Origin: an uncultured Bacteroidota bacterium
GTDB taxonomy: Bacteria; Bacteroidota; Bacteroidia; Chitinophagales; Chitinophagaceae
Reading direction: 5' to 3'
DNA: 49,306 bases
Assembly (NCBI GenBank): GCA_903882805.1
Contig: CAIRYK010000052.1
Location: 1 to 49,306, forward strand
Both the position numbers and the translations under genes were made by a program. The notes under the pieces are model-generated. The model saw only the letters and a program-made list of their open reading frames with translations. It was not told the origin of the DNA and did not search any database. Positions 30,294 through 39,350 of this stretch are shown here, one piece after another. Numbering within the stretch: position 1 is the first letter of the stretch; each line of letters starts with the position of its first letter.

Positions 30294-33200
30294 TTACTTT
30301 TGTTTTTTATTGTCCATGCTGATATAAATGTTGTTTACTGGCGATTGTCTTGATTTAAGCAATGCATAGGCCAGCTCATCTGTTTTGCTGCCAAGTTGCT
30401 GTGTGTTCGATTCAATCGCTCTTACTACGCTATTCATACCAATCGAAATAAGAGCAGATTGCATTGTTGAATTTGATCTATCGAAAGGCCTATTGACTCC
30501 CGATACCGCATAATTGAGCACCTTATGCAGAGGCGTTACACTGGTGCCGAGCGGTTCAGTATACACCCTTGCAGTTGTGTCGGTCCAGTACCCGGGCTTG
30601 CCAGGCGCTTTAATGTACTCCGGTTCGCCGCCCTCACCCGCTATAAATTGAGGCGTTACTGTCGCATCCGTACCATACTTATACTGAGGCAATTGAGCGC
30701 TCGCAGCCGCAGAATATTGCACCGCCCCGGTTGCAGCTATCAACGCAGCCAATGGAATACCCGCGTAGCCATACTCTGCCATCGCCTTTACAATACCCAT
30801 GGCCGTGTTGGCAATGATGTTCATTTCTGCAGCTTCCTTATCAGCCTTAGCTTTCTTTATGCTCAGTTCGCGTTGCTGTTGTTGTATTTGTGCTTGCTGT
30901 GCCGCGCTCTGTGCTGTCAGTTCCGCAATCTGGTTATCCTTGGCTATCTGGAAATTAGTTGATGCATTAATCGCCGCAATCTTCTGGTCAGTCTGAAATT
31001 TTACCTGGTTGGCTCTAATTTGTAATTGTTGTTCCTCTGCAGCAAATGAATTGTTCCGTATAGTATTTATAGCATCATAGGTTGTTTTGGCCAAATTGAT
31101 ACTGTAACTACTGAAATCGTCCATGTACTTCCTTTTCTTAGCCATGAACTCTTCATCTGTCATTGAGCCTTGTGGAGTACTAGCCATGAAGATTATACCA
31201 CCAAGTTTCTTTAGCGGGTCTACTTCGGGTTTTTCTTTTTTAACCGGCTCACCTTCGTTCGATGCAAGCGCTTTCCTCGCGGCTGCAAGTCTTTTGGTGT
31301 ATTCTATTTGCTCTTCGATAGATAGCCCTGCAACCTTAAGCATACCCTCGTAGTAATACACATCAGCTTGCAGTAGGATTGCATTTTCTTTTTCCTGCAA
31401 TGCCTTAATAGCTTTATTGTATTCCTGCCTGGTAATCTTGTTTTTTTCAAGGGAATCTTTCAGCAACAATTCTTGCGTCATCAAACCCTGAAGCTCTATA
31501 CTTTTCTGCTCTGCAAACTTTAATTCAAGGGAATCAATTTCCTTTTTATGGGCGCTTTTGAGAATCGCAAGCGATTTCTCTTGACCTTGTGATTGTATGC
31601 TGAGGAAAGTATTTTGCTCTGCTTCATATGCTGCAACCATACGTGTGCCGGCTGCGCTTTGTAAAGAACGCTCATCGCCTATTCGTAGATCAACGTCAGC
31701 TATTGCCTTCCTTCGTTGTGTATTACTCAGGCCTCCCTTTCCTGCCCTGAGTTCAGCCTTGCGATATTCTAACTCTGCAATCTTTTTTTTGCTTGTTTCG
31801 ATTGCTATATCTTCAATTGCCTTTTGTCGTTGAAACTCATTTACTGCGATTTCAATCTTTGCATTCTGGTACTGAATATTTGCTTGCAATCGTTCTTGCA
31901 GGCCGCGCTTTTCATCGTCCATTATCTCCCGATTTGCTTCTACTTCCTGCAACAATCTTTGCTTAGTTAAATTTGCCCTGGCTTCCGCGTATTCCTTTTC
32001 ACCATGCAGGTCTGGCGCCATTTCGGACAGACCATTGCGCTTGCCAGATCCACTTTGCTTACCTAAATATTCGTCAAGTTCCTTCTGTAGAACAATAAGC
32101 CGCTTTATAGCATCTTCATGTTGTTTGTCAGACTTATTGGTGTTATCCCTTATTTTCTCTTGTGCTTCGATATCAGCTTGAATATCTGCGAGTACTCGGC
32201 GATTGGGATCTCTTGTATCAGTTGATACCGGTAACCCATTGGCATTGCTTTTAGGTTTGAATAGGTCGATGTACTTTCTTTTTACCAATTCATCTGTGAT
32301 ATCCATTTCTTCAGATAGCTTCTTTCTCTTTTGTACTATCTGCTTTATCAACCAGTCGATATAGGTTAATGATGGATCATTGAATCTGGTTGAAAATCCC
32401 AACTCCTTCATTTTATCTACAGCATCACCGGTAATTTCTGATTTCCCTGTTTTCCCCTGTGCACGGTCGCGCTCTAAACCAGCTTGCAGGCGTTCTAATT
32501 CAATGTCCTTTTTCGCCTGCTCGGATTGCACAGCCTGTGCCGCTGTGTAAGCTGCTTTCAATCTCAAAGCCATAATATATTCATTCAACAACTTAGTACC
32601 CTCAGCTGTTGCAGCATTTTGTAAGGTCAACCCGCTTAGATATTCAGGCGAAATCGCTATTAACTCAGAAAGCGCCCTTTTTTTGGTTTCCAGGCTTGCG
32701 GTTTCATCCTTAATTACTTTTACAAGAACTCTGATATTTGCTTCTGTGTCTGCAGTAGCTTGCTTTGCTTTTCCCAACAAATCAATTTGCATTCTCATTA
32801 CTTTACCCTGGATAGTAAGTTCATCGGTAGCTGCTTTGGCTGAATTTGCAAAAAACACCAATGCAGCAGCAGTCAGGCCAATTATTGTTAATAACCAACC
32901 GATTGGTGACAATCGAATAACGTTATTAAAAATGGTTGTGGCGGCAGTGGCGGCAGTGGTTTGCCTTGTTAATGCGGCCATTGAAATAGTATATACTTGT
33001 TGAACTGCAGTTGCAACACCGACCGTAAATGCATATACTTGGGTAGCTGCTGAACTGGCAAGTGTAACCATCCTATTCAATATCATTGCCCGGTTAATCA
33101 ACACCCATCCAGCCAACCAAACCTTACCCAATTCTATAAGAGTTGGCAGGATATTAATGAGTAAAATAACTGCATTGGATAGACCCTTAAGCGTTTCGGT

Positions 33201-35462
33201 AAATTCATTGCTCTGCATAGCCACTTCAAACGCCTTATGCACTCTATCCAACGAAGCTGCTAACGTCTTTTGCTTTTCTGCAGCTGCAGCGGTAACATTA
33301 CCGTTCTCATGCATAGCCTTTGTTGCATCTTGCATACGCTTGTTGGCGTAACCTACATTTGCAGCAAGGTCACCAATTACGCCTACTGCTCTCTGCCCTT
33401 TAGCATGCATATCAGCCATTCCCTCAAAGAAATGTTCCATTTCGCCGGCATTACCTTTCAGCGATTGTGCAACCATTACCAATGTGCCTAACACATCATC
33501 ATGTAGCATTTGTTTGAACTGGCCCAGGCTTTTACCGGTCAAGTCTGCATATTTCTGCTGTTCAGTAAACAACTTAACTACAACTTGCGATAACGCAGTA
33601 CTGCTCACGCTCGACCGCTGTCCGAGTTCCTCGAGAGCGGCTCCCAGACCTAACACTTTGTCGATGGTCATCCCGGTAATACCTCGTATACCGCCCATCT
33701 GTTCAGCGAATGATATTAGCCACGGTCCAGTAGCGACACCCGACGTTGTTAGTTTTTGGATGGCGTTGGCAATGGCATTTATCTTATCAGCCGTTACATG
33801 CTTATCATCATTGTAGATGGTAGACAGCTTTACCAACGAAGACACGGCCTCGTGTGGATCGCCAATCTCGCGCCCTAACGCGATCATCAAATCGTCGACT
33901 GCCTTAGTCACCCCGGCAATCTCTTCCTTCGCCACACCCTTTTTGGCAATCACAGCCGCGATATCCACCAGTTGCGTTAACGATGTTCTGGTATCAAGTT
34001 TCTTCAAGCTGTCCACCAGCGTAGCCACATCGGCATTGGTGCCATGGATGCGAATTTTCAAATCCGCAAAGCTGTCCGATAGTTCGGCATTCACCCTGAT
34101 AGCTTCACGGATCTTACCATAGATGGCATAGAAACCAATCATCATACTCATGAACGACTGGAACTGAGCTTTCAAGTTGCCGAAATACCCATACAGACGT
34201 TGAGTAAACCCACCAATCGCAGTATTTGCCCTGTCTACGCCGCCATTCACAGCATTCACATAATTACCTACATTACGCTGATACTGCCCTACGCTCGCGT
34301 CTATGCGCTTCATAGCAGCATCCAACTCATTTGCTTTGTTTATTGCGCCTGGCAGATTCTGCATGATGCGTTGAATCTCATTCGTGATTCGTTCGCGCAT
34401 CCAGGAATAACTACCGGCCGGCTGTTTGTTGAGTATGGCAAGGCGTTGCTCGAGCAATACAATCTGCGCAGACATTTCTATTGCCGCTTGCTTAGCGTCT
34501 CTATACTGTTTACTTAACTGTGCATAGGGGCTCTGTGCTTTTTGCGCTGCAGCTGTAGCTTTATCCTGTGCTGCAGCAAGGCGCTCAGCTTCCTTGGTAG
34601 CTTTAATTTGCTCATCGGTAAGTATTTTTAATTGCCGAGCTGTCTCTGTAGTAATTTTAGCCGCTGCTAGTTTACTTTCATTGTCAGACTTGGTCACTAA
34701 TGTTGCTTGCCTCGTTATTTCAGTTTCTGCTTTAGCTAAAGCAACAAACTCAGTTGCTTCTTGCTTTTTAGCTTCGGTAGCAATTTTAGCAGCAGCCACT
34801 TTAGCATTAGCAGATTGAATCGATGAATCAGTTTCTATTTTTGATAATGCAATTATTTCCTGTGTAGATTGTTTTGCCGATTCAGTTTTTACCTTTGCAG
34901 CTTGTGCTGCCGCTTCAGATTCAGCTTTTGATAATGCTAAAAAATTTATTGTTTCCTGCTTTTTAACTTCAGTAGCTTGCTTACTGGCCTCGGTAGCCTG
35001 CTTTGCTGCTTCGGTTTTCACCTTCGCTGCCTCTACTGCGGCTTGTGCGGCTATTTTCTCTGCCTGTTGCACCTTATTTAATACTGCTACATATTCCTTG
35101 CTATGCCCGTTATACTGCGCGATAATCGTGGCGCTTTTCTGCATACTCTCTGCATGCTGTATTTCTGCCATAGCCACAGCGCGAACATCTGCGCCCAACT
35201 TTGCGCTTAGCGCATCAGTTTCAATCGTTACAGCTTTCATGCCCTCCATGGCAGTTTTAGCCTGATTGATGGTGTCGGTAGCTACTTTCATAGTCTGGGC
35301 AAACGATACAAGATTTTCGCTACCCATTTTATTAAAGCTTACGCCCTGCGCAGCTTGTGCCAGGGCGTTCACTTCAGTTATTATCCCCGAGATCTTCACG
35401 ATAGTGGTATCAAGGTCGGCAATGGCCTGTGGGGCTATAATCCCCTGTATATTATCTGGCAT
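30294..35462 (-). CDS. Tail tape measure protein
   Basis: A 1722-aa protein, the longest in the genome. Residues about 60-300 are Ala/Lys/Thr-rich helix with irregular repeats (EAAKQATEASKQATEVKKQE). A TP901-type core follows (TTSGVATGPWLISFAEQMGG, then ELGQRSSVSSTALSQVV), then hydrophobic segments at about 790-880 and further coiled coils. It sets tail length; by the usual 1.5 Angstrom per residue the tail would be near 250 nm. The 3' end of the 263-aa gene overlaps its start by 11 bp. Confidence 0.93.
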   Translation of the reverse strand: MPDNIQGIIAPQAIADLDTTIVKISGIITEVNALAQAAQGVSFNKMGSENLVSFAQTMKVATDTINQAKTAMEGMKAVTIETDALSAKLGADVRAVAMAEIQHAESMQKSATIIAQYNGHSKEYVAVLNKVQQAEKIAAQAAVEAAKVKTEAAKQATEASKQATEVKKQETINFLALSKAESEAAAQAAKVKTESAKQSTQEIIALSKIETDSSIQSANAKVAAAKIATEAKKQEATEFVALAKAETEITRQATLVTKSDNESKLAAAKITTETARQLKILTDEQIKATKEAERLAAAQDKATAAAQKAQSPYAQLSKQYRDAKQAAIEMSAQIVLLEQRLAILNKQPAGSYSWMRERITNEIQRIMQNLPGAINKANELDAAMKRIDASVGQYQRNVGNYVNAVNGGVDRANTAIGGFTQRLYGYFGNLKAQFQSFMSMMIGFYAIYGKIREAIRVNAELSDSFADLKIRIHGTNADVATLVDSLKKLDTRTSLTQLVDIAAVIAKKGVAKEEIAGVTKAVDDLMIALGREIGDPHEAVSSLVKLSTIYNDDKHVTADKINAIANAIQKLTTSGVATGPWLISFAEQMGGIRGITGMTIDKVLGLGAALEELGQRSSVSSTALSQVVVKLFTEQQKYADLTGKSLGQFKQMLHDDVLGTLVMVAQSLKGNAGEMEHFFEGMADMHAKGQRAVGVIGDLAANVGYANKRMQDATKAMHENGNVTAAAAEKQKTLAASLDRVHKAFEVAMQSNEFTETLKGLSNAVILLINILPTLIELGKVWLAGWVLINRAMILNRMVTLASSAATQVYAFTVGVATAVQQVYTISMAALTRQTTAATAATTIFNNVIRLSPIGWLLTIIGLTAAALVFFANSAKAATDELTIQGKVMRMQIDLLGKAKQATADTEANIRVLVKVIKDETASLETKKRALSELIAISPEYLSGLTLQNAATAEGTKLLNEYIMALRLKAAYTAAQAVQSEQAKKDIELERLQAGLERDRAQGKTGKSEITGDAVDKMKELGFSTRFNDPSLTYIDWLIKQIVQKRKKLSEEMDITDELVKRKYIDLFKPKSNANGLPVSTDTRDPNRRVLADIQADIEAQEKIRDNTNKSDKQHEDAIKRLIVLQKELDEYLGKQSGSGKRNGLSEMAPDLHGEKEYAEARANLTKQRLLQEVEANREIMDDEKRGLQERLQANIQYQNAKIEIAVNEFQRQKAIEDIAIETSKKKIAELEYRKAELRAGKGGLSNTQRRKAIADVDLRIGDERSLQSAAGTRMVAAYEAEQNTFLSIQSQGQEKSLAILKSAHKKEIDSLELKFAEQKSIELQGLMTQELLLKDSLEKNKITRQEYNKAIKALQEKENAILLQADVYYYEGMLKVAGLSIEEQIEYTKRLAAARKALASNEGEPVKKEKPEVDPLKKLGGIIFMASTPQGSMTDEEFMAKKRKYMDDFSSYSINLAKTTYDAINTIRNNSFAAEEQQLQIRANQVKFQTDQKIAAINASTNFQIAKDNQIAELTAQSAAQQAQIQQQQRELSIKKAKADKEAAEMNIIANTAMGIVKAMAEYGYAGIPLAALIAATGAVQYSAAASAQLPQYKYGTDATVTPQFIAGEGGEPEYIKAPGKPGYWTDTTARVYTEPLGTSVTPLHKVLNYAVSGVNRPFDRSNSTMQSALISIGMNSVVRAIESNTQQLGSKTDELAYALLKSRQSPVNNIYISMDNKKQK

Positions 35463-36222
35463 TGGTTTGGCGGTTTTGGGTGTTTAGGTGTTCGATGTAT
35501 TCATCAAGGCGATGGCAGATGAGCGCATATTCAAAAGCGTTGAGACCATCTACTGTGTAGGTTGTCTTGTAGGCTTCATTGTAACTCATCACGTAATCGT
35601 AAAATATTTTGTGGCCGGCAGTAGCTTTATCATTCGCTCCCTTGCTTAGCTGCTCCAACTCTTCTTTTATGTTGTCGTGCTCAATCTGGTAATTGATTTC
35701 ATTATTCCGGATGCACATTAGATCGTTATCCATTGTCTCCGGTGTAAACTGCAGGTCGAAGTATCCGAGTTCCCTCAATCTTTCGATGATCATCTGAGTG
35801 GGAAAACACTTGTACGCCTCCACCAGCATTTCAATCACTGCAGCCCGAATTTTCAGCGCTTCCAGTTGTCCAAGCAATTCCCTGTGTTGGTTCGCGCGTG
35901 CATCCTGTCTGGCTTCGTAGTACTGCGAAAGCAGATGCAGCCAGGCATTACCTAACTGCTCTTCATCGGCCTGCCCGGAAATAACAATGCTGTGAAGATC
36001 ATTGTCTACACAGCAGGCGATAAAGTCCGTAAGTTTCAAGTCTTTAAGTCGCGACACAAAATTCAACGACTCCGTATTTTTCACAATCGGGATGTCCGAT
36101 AGGACGCCAGATGTAACCGGTAGGGTTGCACCAGCACTTGATAATAGCGAAGGCAGTGTATCCGGCTTCGGCGGCTTCTTCGCGAAAATCTTCTTTAAGC
36201 GATTCCAATTTGGCATTTTCAT
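35452..36222 (-). CDS. Tail assembly-region protein preceding the tape measure
   Basis: From the ATG at 36222 the protein has 256 aa (a GTG at 36243 would give 263). A basic, Pro-rich N-terminus (RLKKIFAKKPPKPD) is followed by an acidic, helical domain with LTDFIACCVDNDL, then EQLGNAWLHLLSQYYEARQ. It sits where tail assembly chaperones lie, between major tail protein and tape measure. Its first ~180 bp overlap the 71-aa gene in another frame. Confidence 0.65.
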   Translation of the reverse strand: MKMPNWNRLKKIFAKKPPKPDTLPSLLSSAGATLPVTSGVLSDIPIVKNTESLNFVSRLKDLKLTDFIACCVDNDLHSIVISGQADEEQLGNAWLHLLSQYYEARQDARANQHRELLGQLEALKIRAAVIEMLVEAYKCFPTQMIIERLRELGYFDLQFTPETMDNDLMCIRNNEINYQIEHDNIKEELEQLSKGANDKATAGHKIFYDYVMSYNEAYKTTYTVDGLNAFEYALICHRLDEYIEHLNTQNRQTNAR

Positions 36223-36259
36223 TGATAGTGTTTTGGTGTTCACAATTAGGGCATCCCAT
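36044..36259 (-). CDS. Small Cys-containing protein in an overlapping frame
   Basis: A 71-aa frame with the first ATG after the upstream gene (14 bp) and an A-rich leader like those of other genes here. It begins MGCPNCEHQNTINE and has a second CxC (KCWCNP) and further Cys, so a metal site is possible. It shares about 180 bp with the start of the next gene in the +1 frame relative to it. It may be a true small protein, or the start of a +1 frameshift product with the 256-aa gene. Confidence 0.5.
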   Translation of the reverse strand: MGCPNCEHQNTINENAKLESLKEDFREEAAEAGYTAFAIIKCWCNPTGYIWRPIGHPDCEKYGVVEFCVAT

Positions 36260-36272
36260 TTTGTTATTGTTT

Positions 36273-36725
36273 TTATCCTACGTTACACTGCATTATTTCG
36301 GCTACTTTCTCTACTAGCGGTTGTCGCACTATAGGCCACGCCTCTTGTTTACTTTCCTGCGTCAATCCGAATATCTTTTCTCCGTACTTATCTTTCAACT
36401 CAGCCGATTTCACGTCGCTGCTGTCTATCTCAAACACATCGCCTTCTACGCGCAGGTTCATGTTTTGCTGAAATTCCCCTGTCAAATACAAGTCAGGCCT
36501 ACCAAATCCGGGGCCTGGGTTCATGCTGTTTTTTATATGCGCATAGGTCGGATTTCGGTACTTTGTCAAATGATTACCGTCAGCGTCTACGCCTTCGTCA
36601 TATAGTTGAGACGTATTCAAGCCTATCACAGGTTCTTTCACTTCCTCGATGCACTCCCCGGTTATAGGGATGATATTATCTCTCGCTATAGTTACCCGTT
36701 CAAGCATTTCACGCGGTGTGCACAT
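36273..36725 (-). CDS. Tail/neck region protein, hypothetical
   Basis: A 150-aa protein. The patterns PGPGFGRPDLYLTGEFQQNM and KYGEKIFGLTQESKQEAW suggest a minor tail or tail-completion protein, but I cannot name the family. It lies between a terminator at 36741-36768 and the 71-aa gene. Confidence 0.6.
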   Translation of the reverse strand: MCTPREMLERVTIARDNIIPITGECIEEVKEPVIGLNTSQLYDEGVDADGNHLTKYRNPTYAHIKNSMNPGPGFGRPDLYLTGEFQQNMNLRVEGDVFEIDSSDVKSAELKDKYGEKIFGLTQESKQEAWPIVRQPLVEKVAEIMQCNVG

Positions 36726-36737
36726 ATTGTTTTAATT

Positions 36738-36768
36738 AAAAAAGGGGCAGGGTATGCCCCGCCCCTTT
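36738..36768 (-). terminator. Intrinsic terminator after the 84-aa tail gene
   Basis: Read leftward, AAAGGGGC (36768-36761), a 12-nt loop containing a second pairing option, and GCCCCTTT (36748-36741) are followed by more T. A strong terminator or partial attenuator that would lower transcription of the tape measure region relative to the major tail protein. Confidence 0.7.
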
Positions 36769-36791
36769 AGGTTAGTAATGTTTGGATTTTC

Positions 36792-37046
36792 TTATTTTAC
36801 CTTGGCTTTAGTTCCGCCTGCAGGTTCGGTTTTCGTTTCCTCAAACTCTACATACTTGCCGCATTCGGCCTCCATTTGATCGCCCAGCAATTCTAATGCT
36901 GCCTGTTTTCTCTCGGTAGGCAATTGGCGGTAAGTGCCTGCATCGGCCATATGGTCAGCAACCAATTTTGCTTTTGTGCCGTGAATCTTATGCAGTGCGT
37001 GCAGGTTCCAAAGAACGCCTTCGATAGTTGTTGTTGTTGTTTTCAC
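36792..37046 (-). CDS. Hypothetical tail-region protein
   Basis: An 84-aa helical protein beginning with a Thr run (MKTTTTTIEGVLWNLHALHK) and ending in a Lys-rich tail. It lies between two hairpins (37061-37091 and 36741-36768), next to the major tail protein. No family recognised. Confidence 0.6.
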   Translation of the reverse strand: MKTTTTTIEGVLWNLHALHKIHGTKAKLVADHMADAGTYRQLPTERKQAALELLGDQMEAECGKYVEFEETKTEPAGGTKAKVK

Positions 37047-37060
37047 CTTGTTTTATTTGT

Positions 37061-37091
37061 GGCAGTCTGCAAGTAGTACTTACAGACTGCC
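37061..37091 (-). other. Stem-loop after the major tail protein gene
   Basis: GGCAGTCTG (37061-37069) and CAGACTGCC (37083-37091) are exact complements; the stem extends inward to 14 bp with one T-G pair, leaving a 3-nt loop. There is no T-run, so it is more likely an mRNA 3'-end stabiliser or processing site than a terminator. Confidence 0.6.
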
Positions 37092-37117
37092 GATTAACAA
37101 TAGCAGCTCAATTAACC

Positions 37118-38107
37118 TTATGGGGCCGTCATCGTATAGATGTTGGTTCCTTCGGTAACTATCGGTGCGAAATAAGGTGTAGCAATCATAACAGAAGGTG
37201 CAGCAAGGGCAACAGTTACAGTGTCGCCGGTATTACTTGTACTCCATGCTCCGGTAATATCCCACTGGTCATTGGCAGCGTCATACGATACCGCAGATAT
37301 AGTGAAGGTCTTAGCCGTGTTGGTGGTATCGGTAATGACGAATGCTGTAAGTGCATCGTCCAACACGGTACCGTAACGAGCGCCCAAAGAAGCGCCGCCA
37401 ATTCTACCGCTAACATATATATGCGTTGAAGTACTGCTGGTAACGCCTGCAAACAATGTAACGTCAGTAAGGCCGGTCAGTGAGCTTGCAAGTGTAGTAC
37501 TTGCAACGCTCCCAAAGAATGCGTTAAGCTGGCTGTTATCGTTAAGCGCAATCATCAGCTTATAGCTGTTGGCTGTGCTTGTTGTTGCCTGACCCCAATC
37601 GCCTACTATAATGCTGCTCAGGTCTGCAGCGGTCAAAGTAGGCTGTACGTTAGTTCCAGTCGCCTGACCTATCCACAGATTGTTTTCATCAATAGCAAAC
37701 ACACTGTAAAGGTTTTGCTGTTGGTGGATACGCTGTCTGAAGATCTGGTGAATGTTCTTTGTCGCGCCGGTTGTACCGTTAGCAAAGCTATATTCCCAGT
37801 TGTAAGGCGGCATCTGTGTCAGCACCTTTGTGCCGTCCTGATCCTGTGTCTTAGGCTGCTCGGTGTTGTCTTTAAAGCCATACAGCTTTGGCGTTATCTG
37901 CCAGCGAAGCGCTGGGTTGTCGTGGCGCAAACGACCTAATACATAGGTGGTAAACGCGGTTTGCGAAGCCATTGCAGTATGTGGTATAACCGTACCTTTT
38001 GGCACGAAAACCAAATACCGGATTATCCCCGGCTCACTGTTACAGGGTGTAGGTCCTGTATTCCCTTGTACTGCACAATTGGCTAAATTCAATATTGTGT
38101 AAGCCAT
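37118..38107 (-). CDS. Probable major tail (tube) protein
   Basis: A 329-aa protein of Thr/Ala/Ser-rich beta composition. The N-terminal part carries aromatic and proline residues and the C-terminal half (TLFAGVTSSTSTHIYVSG, then AVSYDAANDQWDITGAW) looks like an Ig-like domain, common on tail tube proteins. It is followed by a strong stem-loop and sits between connectors and the tape measure gene. The call rests on position and composition. Confidence 0.65.
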   Translation of the reverse strand: MAYTILNLANCAVQGNTGPTPCNSEPGIIRYLVFVPKGTVIPHTAMASQTAFTTYVLGRLRHDNPALRWQITPKLYGFKDNTEQPKTQDQDGTKVLTQMPPYNWEYSFANGTTGATKNIHQIFRQRIHQQQNLYSVFAIDENNLWIGQATGTNVQPTLTAADLSSIIVGDWGQATTSTANSYKLMIALNDNSQLNAFFGSVASTTLASSLTGLTDVTLFAGVTSSTSTHIYVSGRIGGASLGARYGTVLDDALTAFVITDTTNTAKTFTISAVSYDAANDQWDITGAWSTSNTGDTVTVALAAPSVMIATPYFAPIVTEGTNIYTMTAP

Positions 38108-38138
38108 GATTGATAGTGTTTATTGTGAAAGAAAATTG

Positions 38139-39350
38139 TTAAGCAAAATCGTCGCTCGCAAATTCATCAGGGGCGAACTCATAAACCCTGTCAGGTACTA
38201 ATGATGGACAATAGCTTGCGCTTGGATCGTACATCTTTTTGAAATCAATCCTGAAAGCATAGTAAGGCTGCATATTGTATTCCTTAGCCTTTTTAATCCT
38301 GCAGCCTTGAAACTGGTCGAGTATTTTTTTTATCCCGACCTGTATTTTGTTGGGTAGAAACCCGGGGGCATTTTTAGCACAAAAGCTGAAAACAGTATTC
38401 AGAAAATCCATGTCCGGGCGATCATCTGCCGTTGGATACAAACCTTCCAGATTCGCGAAAAAGAACAAACTAACATTGGCCATGCTCATCATCCCAACTG
38501 AGTCTACTGTTTCGCCAACTTCGAAAAATGACTGTAGTACTACCGGATCTTCGAATAATACATCAACGTACTCCCGAACGCCTCTGTAAGCCTGTGGCAA
38601 GTATTCCCTACCGTCGCTACTGCTTTTCCCATTTCTATACACCCTACCGTAACAGTTGTAATCAGTTGCCTGTAGGCTGTACCTGGTAAGAATGTAGTTG
38701 AATAATGATACCTGAAACATTTTAATCCAGTAGTCGATACCGATTGGATTATTCACCACGAACGGTATTTGCGTCAATTCAGGCTGTCTGTACTGGTAGC
38801 CATCGCATACATAGTAATGTGGTAGACTCATTTCAATTGCACAGGCATAATAAGGCTGCATTGCGGTGGTAACTGCTGATTCCTTTCGGTAACCGCTGAA
38901 ATCACTGAGTACTTTCTTAATGCCGACGTGCTTAGCCGAAATCTGGAATCCGAATATCCCGTTCAAGAAATTGGATATCGTTTCCAATATGCCCCAATCC
39001 ATGCGGTCCACATTGCCAGTATACAACCGTTCTACATCTGCGAAGCAATACAAGATAACCTTAGCGCTTTGCGAGAAATCTTCGCCAATCTTGATGGTTT
39101 CACTAATATCAAAGAACGTCTGAAGCTTTACTGTGTCCTGAAACAAAACATCTACATAGTTGCGATTGCCTGTGTATGCTTGCGGCAAGTACTCTTTGTT
39201 ACCGCTACCAAAATTCCTATACACCCTGCCATAGCAATTGTAATCTGATTCATCCATCGAGTACGCAGACAACAGGAATTGATACATTGCTTCCTGCATT
39301 CTCTGGATCCATACATCCACGCCTACCGGTGTATCTTTTACAGCTATCAT
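38139..39350 (-). CDS. Head-tail connector/tail-completion protein with internal duplication
   Basis: From the ATG at 39350 (ATGA overlap with the gene upstream) the protein has 403 aa. Residues about 2-190 and 195-385 are two copies of one domain: each has a start like PVGVDVWIQRMQEAMYQFLL or PIGIDYWIKMFQVSLFNYIL, then YNCYGRVYRN, EYLPQAY, YVDVLF, VGIKK and MQPYYA. The domain is unknown to me, but its place suggests a connector or tail terminator. Two fused copies would act as a pseudo-dimer. Confidence 0.7.
   Translation of the reverse strand: MIAVKDTPVGVDVWIQRMQEAMYQFLLSAYSMDESDYNCYGRVYRNFGSGNKEYLPQAYTGNRNYVDVLFQDTVKLQTFFDISETIKIGEDFSQSAKVILYCFADVERLYTGNVDRMDWGILETISNFLNGIFGFQISAKHVGIKKVLSDFSGYRKESAVTTAMQPYYACAIEMSLPHYYVCDGYQYRQPELTQIPFVVNNPIGIDYWIKMFQVSLFNYILTRYSLQATDYNCYGRVYRNGKSSSDGREYLPQAYRGVREYVDVLFEDPVVLQSFFEVGETVDSVGMMSMANVSLFFFANLEGLYPTADDRPDMDFLNTVFSFCAKNAPGFLPNKIQVGIKKILDQFQGCRIKKAKEYNMQPYYAFRIDFKKMYDPSASYCPSLVPDRVYEFAPDEFASDDFA

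Noticed and set aside
36044..36243. GTG start at 36243 for the pre-tape-measure gene
   Set aside because: An ATG at 36222 follows closely and the extra seven residues carry no signal.
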